NCBI GenBank assembly: GCA_963971225.1
Contig: OZ020269.1
Span: 102,546,905 to 102,610,904 of the forward strand
Source: Melieria omissa
Lineage: Eukaryota > Arthropoda > Insecta > Diptera > Ulidiidae
Direction: 5' to 3'
DNA length: 64,000 bases
The translations under genes and the position numbers were made by a program. This document shows positions 44,077 through 56,267 of the stretch, piece by piece. Below the pieces are notes generated by a model, which worked only from the letters and a program-made list of their open reading frames with translations, ran no database searches and was not told the DNA's origin. Every line of letters begins with the position of its first letter. The first letter of the stretch is position 1.

Positions 44077-46844
44077 TTATTAACCCTTCTTCTGATTCGT
44101 TTTTACCGTATTGGAATGAAGGATGGTTGGTTGGTTTGTTCCGACATCAAATACAAATCTGATTACACTATTACCGTTAGGTGATGTATGGAATGCTAGT
44201 CTGTTGTCATCTGAACTATGTGGCCTCTTGATCTAGTCAGAGATGTTGATGGAAGCGAGTAGTGAATTTACGATGCATTTCCTATCATTTCAAAATTTTT
44301 GCCTAACCTCTTCAACCTTTTTCTTGAAAAGACTGGAATGGTTTAAGGGAAGTAATGGACAGGGGTGGCTCTCCGTAATTCGATACTCGATCATCGTTGG
44401 CTCGACACATCGATTCGATATCGAACGCTCAATCAGACAGTTTTGGTTTCCGTAACTCGATATGAGAACTCTCGTTTTCATTTTTTGGGAAGTGTGTGGA
44501 AAGTACTTTGGAGCTGTCAGAAGCAGCGGGAAGTAAACAAAACGAAGAAAATTTGACACGTAAAAATAAACAAATTTAAAAATTGTCGGGAGTAAAAATG
44601 TACAATCGGCGGTATTTATTGTTTCTTCAGGTTTCTTCTTGTTCCGATTCTTACAGCTATGACTGGAGGTATTAAAGGGGGAGAGACCCGATTTAGCTGC
44701 AAGCTCTCCAATGGAACAGTGGCCTATGATGACTTGAAGATGGGAGAGACCTTCACACATTTTTTTATGAATCAGCGCGTTTGGATTCTTCAAGGACCTA
44801 AAGATTTAGAAACAACATTATTACGAATGAAGCTGTGGTCGCTGTGAAGTCATCAAATTTTTGAAAGTGCTGCGAAATGAGCCTCAACTGAGCTTAGTGC
44901 TCAATCAAGTACCATCGGAAATGTCCAATATGTCTCTTCGAAGGCACAGAGTTGGATTGTTGCAGCGCTCGTTGCTGATTCCCAACACACTGCCCGCGGA
45001 ACAACGAATGCACTGCACACCCAGTCAGATTAATTGTAGCTTTGACTGCAGCCCAACAAATCACATTTATGTAATGGCACCATCACTCATTCCTGATGAA
45101 TATTGATGATGGTTGAATTTAGATTTTTATTCGGATTTGTCTTATTTTCAATTTCTATCGGACGCAATTGGCAGAGGATCTGCGTTGGGATTTTCATTTC
45201 CGCATAGTTTCAGTGCAACATTCTCACTGCCCACATAATTCATTAGTGCATATCAAATTAGTTTAGTTTGTTTGGAGCATACAATGCACAAACACACACA
45301 TGCACAAACACACATGTAATCATATGTCTTAAGACGCAGGAAAGAGTTGGAAGAATCAATCCACAGGCCACTTGAAACCGCTATTTCTTGTTCTGCACCT
45401 TCATGCCCGTCATTGGCGTTCTAGTTGTTGTAATTGTGCATGTTGTTGTTGTTGCTTTTGCAACGTTCAATATTTCATTTACTATTTTTCCCACCAACAA
45501 CCATGATAAATGATCCACAAACGGCACTGCAGCAGTTGCCGCCGCCACCGCTGTTCACGTCGCTGTCGCTGTCGTTTCCTATTGCCAGCACCAGCCGGCA
45601 CAGACGCACTGCTACTTGCACCGATTGACTTCCTGAATATTGTAATCTATATTTTTTTCTATTATTGCCAACCAGCCATTCGCCGTGTGTCGCACTCCCC
45701 TGCTCTCTCCTACTCGGCATTGGTCGGTTGCGCTGCTTTTGTGGTATTTTAATTACTTTTAACTTTGGCAACGCTCATACGGCGAGCGTGGTAATTCACC
45801 AACAACAACAACAACAACCCACAACAATCACTTGAAATAATACAAAACCAAAAAAAACAATAAATAAAAACAGAAACACACAATATAACAACAACAAAAA
45901 GGAAAAAGCTACGCTGCGGCATGCCGCCGCTCACAGTCACCGCACAGTGGTTCAGTGGCAACAAATTTTCATTAATTTTAAATTAAATTTTTAATCATTG
46001 AAAAGTTTTGTTTTTTGAATAGTAGTTGGCCTATATACCAGGACAGAGTTTTCTACAACATTACATGACTGCAAATCCCAAAATCCCCACTTATTACTTC
46101 TACTTTAACATAACTTCACTTTATCTAAATCTAGTTGACTTACTGCCTGTTTCTACATTTGAAATGAAAACAAACAAACAAACTTCTGAAAATGCCAAAA
46201 CTTTTATCACCGTAACCCACTGTGCAACGGACATGTGTCCAATGCACAGCGCCAAGTGACCGAATCATGCGTGTTCGAGCGATCAATGGCCGCTCTTCCC
46301 CCCTCCTGGCAGCAAACGGTTGCAAGCGTTGTAAATGCGCCTCGCCGCCAGCCAGTGCCGTCAGCCGTAGCGGCAGCAACAGCAGCAGATTGCTGTATTA
46401 TAAAGCGAACAATTGTGGAGCTCAGCTGATGCGTTAAACGTGCGCCAGTCATTCGGGAAATGATTGTCGATCGCGACCTGTTGAACCTGCGTCAATTTGA
46501 ATGGCAGCGGTGGCCATTCACGTTGGCAGTTGGCACAACAACAGACGCCACAACGCAAGTGAAGGTAGAAGCAGAATGCCCCGTAGTCGGAAATATCGGA
46601 GATATAGTCGAGCTGTTAATTGAATTGTTGCGTATTGGAAGAATTCGAGAATTGGAAAGTATTGGCCAGAGAGCGCATTGTGTGGGCTCTAGATTGGGGT
46701 AACAGTTGTCTTTGATATATAATTTTTGCATAAAGTACATAAGTCATTCTTGAATGTAGAAGATAAATATTCTTCGTGGCTTAGTGAGATATATGTGACA
46801 ATGTTTCTCAGATCCCGAGTAATGAGTGGAGAATAAAATGGTTG
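44077..46844. other. Unique DNA, no supported gene
   Basis: 44240-45110 has mixed composition and a 167-aa minus-strand frame (44290-44793) without a domain. 45420-46700 is GC-richer, with CAACAACAACAACAACAA near 45810. Candidate regulatory DNA. Confidence 0.4.
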
Positions 46845-47135
46845 CACCGTGCGACAGTACTTTTGACCAAAAGATTATATAGGAATGTAACTAGAAATCA
46901 TTCACAGACAAATTTTGCTCTGAAGGTTTTAAATAGGAAATATAGCCTTAAGACGACAATTGTCTTCTTTCATTTGATATCCATATCTTCATCATGGAGC
47001 GACTGCAAATATTTAAATAAATTCTTTGATTAGAAAATAAAAAAATTGGGTACGCCATGTTACTAAGAATGACCTATCACGCCTATATAATCTTTTGGAT
47101 GAGTCTTGACAAAAGTTGTTTTTTGTCGCACGGTG
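46845..47135. mobile_element. MITE, CACCGTGCGACA family (291 bp)
   Basis: Left end CACCGTGCGACAGTAC; right end TTTTGTCGCACGGTG, inverted over about 12 bp. It contains TTTCATTTGATATCCAT, shared with the other family members. No clear target duplication. Confidence 0.7.
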
Positions 47136-47524
47136 TTATCCACTAATTCTGTTGTTTGGAGTGAGTTGACTTAGGGGAAAATTGTTTACCATAGAATCGC
47201 TCGAACTGTTGGGATCTGAACAAGAATCACAAAAAATGATTTTTCAAAATGATTCGAGGATTGGAAAAAACGTTATCACAAGTGTATAATGTCTGATGGG
47301 GATTACTTTGAAGGGGACAAAATAGATATTCATGAATAAATAAATAATTCTTGAAAAAACATGAAATTCGCGATACTTTTTGAACAAACCTCGTATTAGA
47401 TGGCATGAATTTTTAAAATCTCTCTGATGTCTAAAGTATAAAAATCCATTAAACTGTAGTAAATCGAAGACCTCCTGGCCAGCGACGGACATGGGTGACA
47501 GAAGAAATTTTTAGTACGTAAGGT
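47136..47524. other. Spacer, nothing recognised
   Basis: AT-rich; short frames only. Confidence 0.4.
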
Positions 47525-47662
47525 GTTTTCCATAGAATAAATAAAATAAAATAAAATAAAATAAAATAAAATAAAATAAAATAAAATAAAATAAAATAAT
47601 ATAAAATAAAATAAAATAAAATAATTTAAAATAAAATAAAATAAAATAAAATAAAATAAAAT
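47525..47662. repeat. TAAAA pentanucleotide array
   Basis: About 27 units of AATAA/TAAAA with rare variants. Same pentamer as the 18822-20095 array but on the opposite strand. Confidence 0.95.
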
Positions 47663-47934
47663 TTCTTTGATGACTTTTATTTTTTATCGGGTTCTACAAT
47701 AAGTTCTTTTAGTACAATTAGGAGTCTACAATTAAAATTAGCCAAGTCGGATGTGTACTTTTCGAGATAACAGCGGATGTAATATATGGTCTTTGTAGGT
47801 ATGGAATGACGGATATTCTCATATGAAATTTTGAAATATTTCTACTTTCTTTTTGGATCGACAATTTCGACAAAAGTCATGAAAGACTTTGGTATGAGCG
47901 CTGCTATCTTTCTTTTATATTTGTTCCTATTTTT

Positions 47935-49974
47935 GCTAACCAATATTATAAGCTCCCCTGGTATTCGAGAAATCTAAAACATCTAAAGAATTTAAGGAAT
48001 AAGTACTTTAAAAAGTTCGAATCAACTAATGATCAAAAGTATTACGACTTATATTTCTCACAAATTTGAATTCAATAAGTTAAACAAGTTATGCTATACT
48101 AATTACATTCGTAATTTTGAAACTAACATCAAACATAATCCAAAAAATTTTTGGCGCTACATAAAGTCCAAGAAAAGTGTCTCCAATATTCCAACTTCGG
48201 TCTTTTATAACGACGTACCCGCCAATTCAATTTTGGATGCTGCTAACCTCTTTGCCGATTTCTTCTCTTCTAATTTTGTTAATGATGATGTCAATATAGA
48301 TTCATCCCCAATCGATTTCGGTGTTGGGTGCTCGACATTTGAATTTGGTTCGCTGGTTCTTTCAGACGAAGATGTCCTTGAAGGAGTTAGAAACCTCAAA
48401 CCGTCCTCACAGACTGACGTCGATGGGCTCTCTGTGGTGTTGCTAAAAAATTGTCCATCCTTAGTGGGTCCATTACGTGCTATTTTCAATTTGTCACTTG
48501 CATCTTGTACTTTCATTGATGCATGGAAGTTAACTTCAATAACCCCGATTTTTAAAAGTGGTAATAAAAGTGATGTCTGTAACTATAGACCTATTTCCAA
48601 GCTCTCCTCGGTTTCTAAATTATTTGAATGTATCATTAAATCTAAACTGCTTTTCAATATTAACCACTTATTAAGCGAGCATCAGCACGGTTTTGTGTCA
48701 GGTAGATCTACAGTCTCTAATCTTGCAGTTTTTTCGGATGACTGCTATGCTGCGCTTCAGAAGGGTATTCAGGTTGATGCGATCTACACAGATTTTTCAA
48801 AAGCTTTCGATAGAATTTCCCACAACATTTTGTTAGCTAAACTTGCGCGTTTGGGTTTCCATTCCATTTTCCTTAAGTGGATCACTTCGTACTTGAGTCA
48901 CAGGCGTAGTTCTGTGCTATTAGAAGGGGTTAGCTCCAATTCATTTGAGCCAACTTCTGGTGTTCCGCAGGGGAGCATTCTAGGCCCACTGTGTTTTATT
49001 TTGTTTATTAATGACATTGGGACTTGTTTCTCGTCTGCAAAGTATTTGTTGTATGCAGATGATTTAAAAATCTATTCGGATATTAATTGTTCTAATGATT
49101 CGCGGGTTCTGCAAGCTGAGCTAGATAATTTGTTTTTATGGTGCTCAAGAAACAGACTTTTCCTTAACGTTAAAAAGTGTCATCATATTACTTTTTCAAG
49201 ATTGTCTAATCCTATACACACGTCTTACAACATTGCTGGAACTGCTCTTGAGTCTCGAAATGAAGTTAAGGACTTAGGAGTGTACTTTGACTCAAAGCTT
49301 ACTTTTGTCCCTCATATTAACTACACTATCTCTAAATCATTTTCCATGCTTGCTTTTGTGCGCCGTAATAGCTCGGCTTTCTCAGACCCATTTACTTTCA
49401 AAACTCTTTACTCTGCTTTTGTGCGATCAAATTTGGAGTACGCTACTTTTATTTGGAGGCCTTATCATCTAATTCATATAAATCGTCTTGAGTCGGTTCA
49501 GAAGGTGTTTATTCGCCATGCTCTTCGTTCGCAAAATTTTGCCGAACCTTTACCTTCATATACTTCTCGGTGTCTGTTACTTAACCTTATGTCATTGCGC
49601 AATAGAAGGACTTTCTTGTCCATTTCTTTTATTTTTGATGTTATTAATGGGAGGGTGGATTGCCCCGCCCTTCTTAGTAAAGTTAACTTCTACGTTCCGG
49701 GCAGAATTCTTCGCCGCTCCGTTTTGTTTAATGTGGGTTTCAGCAAAACTCTGTTTGGCTCGAATGCTCCTATTAATAGAGTGTTGGCTGAGTTTAACCT
49801 CATTCTTAATTCTTTAGACTTAGATATCTCGTCTACCAGGAATATTTTTCGCAATGCCTTGAAAGGCTACTTAGCTCTTAATCCGTAGTGTTAAGTCTTT
49901 AATGTACATTACATGTCACTCCTATGGTCTGTAAGGTTTTTTCCGTAGACTTAAATAAATAAATAAATAAATAT
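47935..49974 (+). mobile_element. 5'-truncated jockey-type LINE
   Basis: Coding homology begins upstream of the main frame: KLPWYSRNLKHLKNLRNKYF is readable from about 47955 in another frame, so a frameshift lies near 48045. The 3' end is a TAAA-type tail (about 49951-49974). No endonuclease domain is present, typical of incomplete target-primed reverse transcription. Start is approximate; no target duplication identified. Confidence 0.88.
48029..49888 (+). CDS. LINE reverse transcriptase (5'-truncated ORF2)
   Basis: 619 residues open to TAG. Contains NFWRYIKSKK, then the reverse transcriptase: YRPISKLSSVSKLFE, HQHGFVSGRSTVSNL, TDFSKAFDRISH, SGVPQGSILGPLCF and YADDLKIYSD (about residue 342), followed by a C-terminal region with DLGVYFDSKL, RSNLEYATFIW and LLNLMSLRNRR, typical of jockey-clade elements. 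The palm-domain catalytic Asp pair is present. The first ATG is internal: homology continues upstream out of frame. The protein copies its own RNA at the insertion site; this copy lacks the endonuclease and cannot move by itself. Confidence 0.92.
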   Translation: MIKSITTYISHKFEFNKLNKLCYTNYIRNFETNIKHNPKNFWRYIKSKKSVSNIPTSVFYNDVPANSILDAANLFADFFSSNFVNDDVNIDSSPIDFGVGCSTFEFGSLVLSDEDVLEGVRNLKPSSQTDVDGLSVVLLKNCPSLVGPLRAIFNLSLASCTFIDAWKLTSITPIFKSGNKSDVCNYRPISKLSSVSKLFECIIKSKLLFNINHLLSEHQHGFVSGRSTVSNLAVFSDDCYAALQKGIQVDAIYTDFSKAFDRISHNILLAKLARLGFHSIFLKWITSYLSHRRSSVLLEGVSSNSFEPTSGVPQGSILGPLCFILFINDIGTCFSSAKYLLYADDLKIYSDINCSNDSRVLQAELDNLFLWCSRNRLFLNVKKCHHITFSRLSNPIHTSYNIAGTALESRNEVKDLGVYFDSKLTFVPHINYTISKSFSMLAFVRRNSSAFSDPFTFKTLYSAFVRSNLEYATFIWRPYHLIHINRLESVQKVFIRHALRSQNFAEPLPSYTSRCLLLNLMSLRNRRTFLSISFIFDVINGRVDCPALLSKVNFYVPGRILRRSVLFNVGFSKTLFGSNAPINRVLAEFNLILNSLDLDISSTRNIFRNALKGYLALNP

Positions 49975-50406
49975 TTAAAGTAAATAAATCGCTTAGGTTA
50001 GAGAAAAATTAGTATCCTTAGAATTTTATTCTTCTCCTGGCCAGGGATGGACTTTGGCATATCAAGTGATGGACTGTCTCTTCTTTCTTCTTTCTTGTAA
50101 ACATCAACTATGACAGGAGTCGTGAAGGACTGCGGTATGAACGTAAAACTGAAGAACATTGCCATATAAAGTGCGAGACCATTTCTACTTTCTCTTTGGA
50201 ACGACTTTTACGAAAAAAGGTTTTTCTTTGACAACTCTAGTTCCTCAGCGAGTTTTCCCTATTAGGCAGTTTCCCAAAAGAACATAAATCACTGAGCTCC
50301 TGTAATACCAACCAAGGTTGATTAGCTCTATTGGTCGCAAGGGTTGTCCAGGTCCAAAGGTTCTTTGCATCAACACTACAAAACTATAATTTTACTCAAC
50401 ATAAAT
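49975..50406. other. Spacer, nothing recognised
   Basis: No gene or clear repeat. Confidence 0.4.
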
Positions 50407-51051
50407 ACATATCGCACACGCACAACAAAAGTGACACAACTCAAAATTTTTGATTTCTCAGGAAACGCAAAAAACTGTTTTTGAGCTAAATAGGCATTTT
50501 TTTTTAAATAACGAATAGACCGTTCAGTAGAAAATCATTACAGATTATGCTTTATGATAAGTTGCAAGAATTTTTTTAAATTTTACTCTAGAAAATCCAA
50601 AATTTTGAGTTGTGACTGTTTTGATGATATTTTAATTCAATAATTACGGAACTATTTCAAGTTATGCCACTTTTTCTGAATTTAATAACTATAAATTACA
50701 GTCAAAAAGTTGAAAGAAAAATTTTGAAAATTCATAATTAATTTTAATAATTAAAAAAATATACAAAAATTGTCAGAATTTTGCTTAAAATTAACTTTAA
50801 CAAAAATTTATTTCGTCAAAAGTGACACAATTTGAGTTAGGACTCTTTTGCTTTGAGCTGCAGCGATCAAATACTATCAAACTTCTGACATGAAGAGAGA
50901 CCTAACTGTATTTTTGCAACAGTTAACAACAACAAAATATACTGAGCTTTTGCTGATTGGTAGCTTTATGCATTGTGCACAGTATGAACACATAAACCCG
51001 AAAATGAAAAATTTTGAGTTGTGTCACTTTTGTAGTGCGTGTGCGATATGT
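50407..51051. mobile_element. Non-autonomous TIR element (645 bp)
   Basis: Left end ACATATCGCACACGCAC continuing to GTGACACAACTCAAAATTTTT; the right end is its inverse, ending GTGCGTGTGCGATATGT. Arms are about 48 bp with few mismatches. A third, imperfect copy of GTGACACAATTTGAGTT lies near 50823. Target duplication unclear. Non-coding. Confidence 0.75.
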
Positions 51052-51098
51052 TCACTTGACTTGCATAGTTCGTGAATGCCGCTATGGAGTTGGCTACT

Positions 51099-51730
51099 CA
51101 GTGTTGCCAGATACCTGAAATGACTTTCCCTTAAATCTTAAAAAAATACTGAAATTTCAAATTTCCTCCCAAAAGTTAAGAAAATTTCCTATAATTTTTT
51201 TATAATTTGCGTCACTTTAAAGGAATTAAATTTCTCATAAAAAAGAAAAATATATACATATAATTTTTTAATTTTTTTTTAAATTTTTTTTTTAAATTTT
51301 TTAGTTCAGCTTCAGCTTAGCAACAAAATCTTAACAAAAACAAAACCTATAACAAATGAATTAAATGAAAAGTGCAATTTTTGTCGGGATTTCATTGTGA
51401 CAGCAATAAGTGAGAACGAGATAGAACGAGCTTACATTTTGTAAGCCTGCAAATTTTTAACACAATAGGATGCTTTGACTATTAAAATAATTGTCAAATT
51501 ATGTTTTGCTGACAGTGTTCCCAATACTACTTTGTTGTATAAAAATCTCCCAAAAATCCACTAAAGATCGGAAAAATCACCTAACATAAAATATGAATCT
51601 CCTAAACTTTCTCTTGAACAATTCTTCCTCCTAAAAATTCTCCTCAAAGGCTTAATCTGCTTAATCTCAGAGGAAATCTCCTGATCTGAAATCTAAGTCT
51701 AGGAGGAAATCTCCTGATCTGGCAACACTG
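51099..51730. mobile_element. hAT-type MITE, CAGTGTTGCCAG family, copy B (632 bp)
   Basis: CAGTGTTGCCAG...CTGGCAACACTG flanked by a perfect 8-bp duplication TGGCTACT (51091-51098 and 51731-51738). Same orientation and sequence family as copy A, with extra internal sequence. Confidence 0.95.
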
Positions 51731-51804
51731 TGGCTACTCTGGGACCAATCTTAAACTGTTCTAAACTAAACTAGAAGGATCATGCTCTATTACAAATTTA
51801 TATA

Positions 51805-51953
51805 CAGTGGCGTATACAAGGAGGGGAACTTTGGGGGTTTAAACACCTCCGCCCACATACAAAACTTGCTGGTACAAAATGTGGTTTCAAACGGTATCTG
51901 GCTCAAAAGTTATACCTAAAGCCTCCCTGAATTAAATGCAGTGGGTGCCACTG
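51805..51953. mobile_element. Small MITE with CAGTGGC ends (149 bp)
   Basis: Starts CAGTGGCGTATACAAGG and ends GGGTGCCACTG. The interior (GGGGGTTTAAACACC...GTGGTTTCAAA) is similar to 60838-60965. Non-coding. Confidence 0.6.
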
Positions 51954-53837
51954 AATCTACTCGTATCCATGTATGTATGTATGACTGTATTGCCTTGAAA
52001 TGTTACCGATACCCTGTTGATGTGATACACTTTGCACTAAAGTTGGCCAACATTTTTGTCGCTTCTGAGGCTTATTTTGCTACTTGAGCATTTAAATATC
52101 TCAAGAAGCCTGTGAAATGTTCGGCAAATCCGCATTTCGAGTTATCGGTCGCTTCAGGTGATTAAGTGAAATCGCTTTGCTTTTTAGATAAGCGCAGCCA
52201 TAAAACGCAATTACAACGATGCGCATGCGCGCACGCACATTTTCAACGTGCGATAAGAGTGCGCGGCCAAATGCCGGCGATAAAAGCCGCAACGCAGAAC
52301 AAAAAGAAACAACAACGACAACGACAGCGAAAACTGCCAATGCAAAAGCAACGATCAGCTATGCGTGCGCCTATCGGCGGCTGCATCTCCTCGCATTCTC
52401 GTACACTGAGTACGTACGCAGTGCGGTCCACTATCGGCGACGGCGGCGGCGGCGGCACATTCCAGCAGTTCGGTGCGCAGCGTTGTAAGCTGACCGGCCG
52501 GTGCGTCGCTTAGATGTAATATTTAAGATAAATAATAAAATCGTGATTCCAATTTGAGCTTGAGTGGTTTCACTTTGCTGCCTTTAATCCGCAGTCACAG
52601 CCAAATCGCCGCGCTTACCTGATATCTTTTGCGCGCGCACACACATTTGTGAATGCCACCGCCGACGCCGCCGCTGCCGTCGTCGCCACCATTTGGCTGT
52701 TAAGTGTTTGCTTGTTTGTTGGTTTTTTTTGTTGCTGTTGTTGTTGTTGGTGTGCGCCAGCGCACATGATCGATCTAATTAAGCGTAGCTTATCGTTCGC
52801 CTCATCTGTCTACTAAATATTTTTTTGGGCTGCGTTCTGCCCAAACAATTTTCATAGATGCTGCTGTTTTATGTTTTTATTGTTGTTGTTAGAGGTTTTG
52901 TTGTTTGACTTTCTTTGTTTAGTAAGGCGGGTTAATTGGGGAGTGCACCGTGAAATGCTACCGACTTACCGCAGAACAGCCCACAACTACTAAATATTGG
53001 CTACCATAAAGCGGCCACTGCAAGGCTGGGCGCATCTATCAATGTCTCTTCGATGTGGCTTTCTGGTCATTTTGACTGGGTGGGGTTTTTATTGTTACAC
53101 ATAGAATTTTCGACAATGTTGTAAAATCTGAGGTATATGAAGCTGACTGTCCAATAATTATTGAAAAAACATCTAATAGCTTAAATTTTATGTGATATTT
53201 TTCTTCATTCGCATAGAAATCTCTTTTAAATAGTCGCTTAAAATTTCCATATAACCCATATTTAAAGTATTTAAAGTATTTTTTTTTATATTTAACAAAA
53301 TTGTCTGAATATATACTAATTTAATTTTTAATTTTGTAATATTTTATTTCAATCAAAAACCAAACTATGTTTGAACCGAAGCATTGGTTCAAGAGTGTTT
53401 CGAACACACACACACAGGTTCGTCAACCGAATCAGTGGTTTTAAAATAATCACAAACCTCCACTAAACTAATTTCTCAGATTCTCAGATTCTCAGCTTTG
53501 AAAATAATGACAGATTAAACCTCACTGTCCAGTGCAACACCTTCAACTGACATATGTATTTCTTTCATCTCGCGCATATTTCTGCAAACTTGCAATCAAT
53601 TTGATTTTCATAGTCATCGATAACAATAACAACAACTGCTCGCCACAATACCGGAAATCAGATGGTGCTTCAATTGTTTAGACATACATACATATGTTCG
53701 TACATATACATTTATATATTTAATGTCCCAACCGCAATTGACGCCACAGCAGCGAAACTCCGCAGTTGGCAGCGCATGAAATTGTTCATTACAATTGTGG
53801 TTGACGTTCGTATGTACGCATGTAGCGTATGTTTGTT
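51954..53837. other. Unique DNA with a GC-rich island, no gene seen
   Basis: 52100-52790 is GC-rich, with CGGCGGCGGCGGCGGC near 52441 and TTGTTGTTGTTGTTGG near 52737. Overlapping ORFs on both strands there follow from composition. Confidence 0.4.
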
Positions 53838-54625
53838 TGTAAGTGAGTAAGACGTTAAGACGTTTAAACCTCAAAAACGTCCGCAATTTGTGGGTCTAAA
53901 AATGGCAAACCTCATAGATATTTGACATTTCTAATTCAATACGTGTTGTAAAGAAAATTGGTTCTGTTAGACAAAGCAGACCTAGTTCGTATCGCTAAAT
54001 TGTGCCAAAATTATACACACAGAAATTCTTCAAGGCAGTTCGCTACGGTATTTAATTTATTATACAATCGGGCAGAATTACTTAACTTTCACTCAACTTT
54101 TCGTATCCGTGTCACACCTTTTATACTTATCTGCCCGGAGCGTAACTCGTCCTTGAACATTTCAGCATCGTCTCGAACCGTATCTGTGACAATTGCCTCA
54201 ATATTACTATGACACCTAAAAGTATGCAAGTATGTATGCACATATGTATGTAAGTGAGTATTAAGACGTTTAACTCTCAACGAATTTCCGCAATTTGTGG
54301 GTCTAATGACAAACCTCATTGATTTGGGACATTTCTAAGACTCCATTGAATACGTTTTGTTAAGAAAATTGGTTCTGTTGGCCAAAGCAGACGTAGTTCG
54401 TATCGCTAAAATATGACCAAAATATACACACTGAAATTCTTTAAGTCAGTCACTACTGTATTTAATTTATTATACATTCGTCCAGAGTTACTTAACTTTC
54501 ACTCAACTTTTCGTATACGTGTCACACCTTTTATACTTATCTGCTCGGAATGTAACTCGTTCTTGAACATTTCAGCATCGTCTCGAACCGTCTCTGCCTC
54601 AATTTTACTATGACACCAAAAAGTA
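53838..54625. repeat. Tandem duplication, two units of about 390 bp
   Basis: Unit 1 (about 53838-54226) and unit 2 (about 54236-54625) share AAGACGTTTAA, CCGCAATTTGTGGGTCTAA, GAAAATTGGTTCTGTT, TTTAATTTATTATACA, CTTAACTTTCACTCAAC and CATTTCAGCATCGTCTCG. Differences are scattered substitutions and small indels. ORFs occur in both but do not align to a known product. Confidence 0.85.
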
Positions 54626-54733
54626 TGCAAAGCTGCTACTTCCAACAACTGCCCATTCTGTGTTTTCGTGTTGCCTATGCTAGGGGGCCCGCAGTTGCGC
54701 AGAGCATTGTTGAAAAATTCTCAACTCGAAAAA

Positions 54734-54991
54734 TTAAATCTTCAAAGAAATCGAATCCCAATATTTGACTCTTTGAGATGGTTGTATGTGTATTTGTATG
54801 TATCTAAGTGTGTTCAATGCGGTTGATGGAGGTTGACGCCGAAGAGGGAGACGGTGTCTCCGGTGGAAGGACCAAGTTGTGGAGGCTCTACCATCTCTCA
54901 AAGTGACCAACTGGAAAAGGAGAAAGCTGAGGCCCGGAGAGAGCTTTTCCGGCAGGCGGTAACGGGTTGTTATGGCCAGTTGTGTAAGCAA
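54734..54991 (+). mobile_element. LINE 3' remnant
   Basis: The block at about 54830-54920 matches the sense strand of the remnant at 1340-1440 (GTGTCTCCGGTGGAAGGACC, then CAAAGTGACCAACTGG). Short and broken. Confidence 0.5.
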
Positions 54992-55332
54992 GTAAGTATG
55001 TATTTAAGTGCGTGTGGCAACAATGGAGTAATAGACAAGTAATTGCCACTGCCACTGTTGTTTCAAGTGCTTTTGTTCATATGTGGTGCATGCAGCGCCA
55101 TCGATCGGTGCGATCGAATTCAATTGCAGAGAGAGGCAGAGTTGGTGCGCAAGAAATCACTGCGTTATGTGGGTGCGGGTTTTGATTTCTTTTCATACAG
55201 TTTCGATTGTTAGCTTTTAATGCATTTGCCATTTGTGCAACGAAAGTGAAATGCCATTTACATTTTTTCATTGGCGGTACTCACGATCGCAAGTTTTCGT
55301 TGAAAAATATTAAAACGGATATGTGATGATAT

Positions 55333-55735
55333 CACCGTGCGACAACAAATTTTATTTTGTTGTAGTGTACATGTCAGTCCTTAAGATATATTTAAAAAAA
55401 CAAGTTTTGAAATTTGCAATGATATTTAAGGATAAAGTTTTAAGAGGACATTTTCAACACCTCTTCGTCCTTTTGCACCAAAACATTAAATTTTATAAGA
55501 TTCTAAGGATTTTTCTTTTTCATTTGATACCCATGTTGTTATTCTACAATGCGCTCCATTTTTTAAATAAATTTTTGAAATAAACATGAACTTGAACTTT
55601 CAAAGTCCTTTAGAAAAAAATCCTGACGTCAGACAGAAAAACTAAAAACGCAGTTTTACTACATTTGGCCCCTAGTTTCGCGAGTATATCGAGTTTTTTG
55701 TGTGTTTTGAATTTTTAGATTTTTGTTGCACGGTG
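55333..55735. mobile_element. MITE, CACCGTGCGACA family (403 bp)
   Basis: Ends CACCGTGCGACAACAAA and TTTTGTTGCACGGTG are inverted. The interior matches 36590-36938 and partly 46845-47135. An 86-aa frame inside it is similar between copies only through DNA similarity. Confidence 0.75.
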
Positions 55736-56183
55736 TAATCTGACCTCCTCTTTAGTTTATGTTGATTTTTTTAAATGTATCGATGTTTTGTAAGCAATTT
55801 GTTAACTTCTTCAGGGTTGAATATGTTAGAAAAAATAATATAACCATAAAGCGAAAAGTTTTTGCAACTTTTACTAGTTTAAATAAACTTAACACTTACA
55901 TTTACAAAAACTTAAAGTGCTTCTAACTTAGTGTGTGCTTCTAACTTAGTGTGCAAACCTCTTTTTTATCTTAAAAAGTGTTGATTGTAGAATTTCTAGA
56001 TTCTGTTCCTAATGTTCCTTTGCTAATGCTTTGCAGATTCTAATGAAACCCTGGACAGAATTGAAAGTAAAGAAAAATCAGCTGCATTTGTTTAAGAAAG
56101 TAATGCCAAAGCTTTAAAAAGTCAGTATTTTTTTTCATATTTTTATCTCTATTTTAGATGTTCCGACAAACCAACAGGAAGAT
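55736..56183. other. AT-rich spacer, nothing recognised
   Basis: TTCTAACTTAGTGTG is duplicated near 55921-55950. No gene. Confidence 0.4.
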
Positions 56184-56267
56184 AAATCGTCGCCTGAGAA
56201 AACGATTGTCGTATATGCTATTAAATTCAATGGAACATACGACATTCGTTTTCTCAGGCGACGAATT
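56184..56267. ncRNA. 84-nt near-perfect hairpin (possible small-RNA precursor or minimal palindromic element)
   Basis: Two 39-nt arms (56184-56222 and 56229-56267) around a 6-nt loop AAATTC pair at about 33 of 39 positions, including the uninterrupted block TCGTCGCCTGAGAAAACGA. Size and stem resemble a microRNA precursor, but the 6-nt loop is short and TE palindromes can look the same. Confidence 0.4.

Noticed and set aside
44290..44793. A 167-aa minus-strand frame as a gene
   Set aside because: No domain, mixed composition and a plus-strand CAGGGGTGGCTCTCC motif suggesting repeat-derived DNA; no splice or promoter support.
46207..46702. Overlapping frames on both strands in a GC-rich patch
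   Set aside because: Open frames on both strands are expected from composition; none has a domain.
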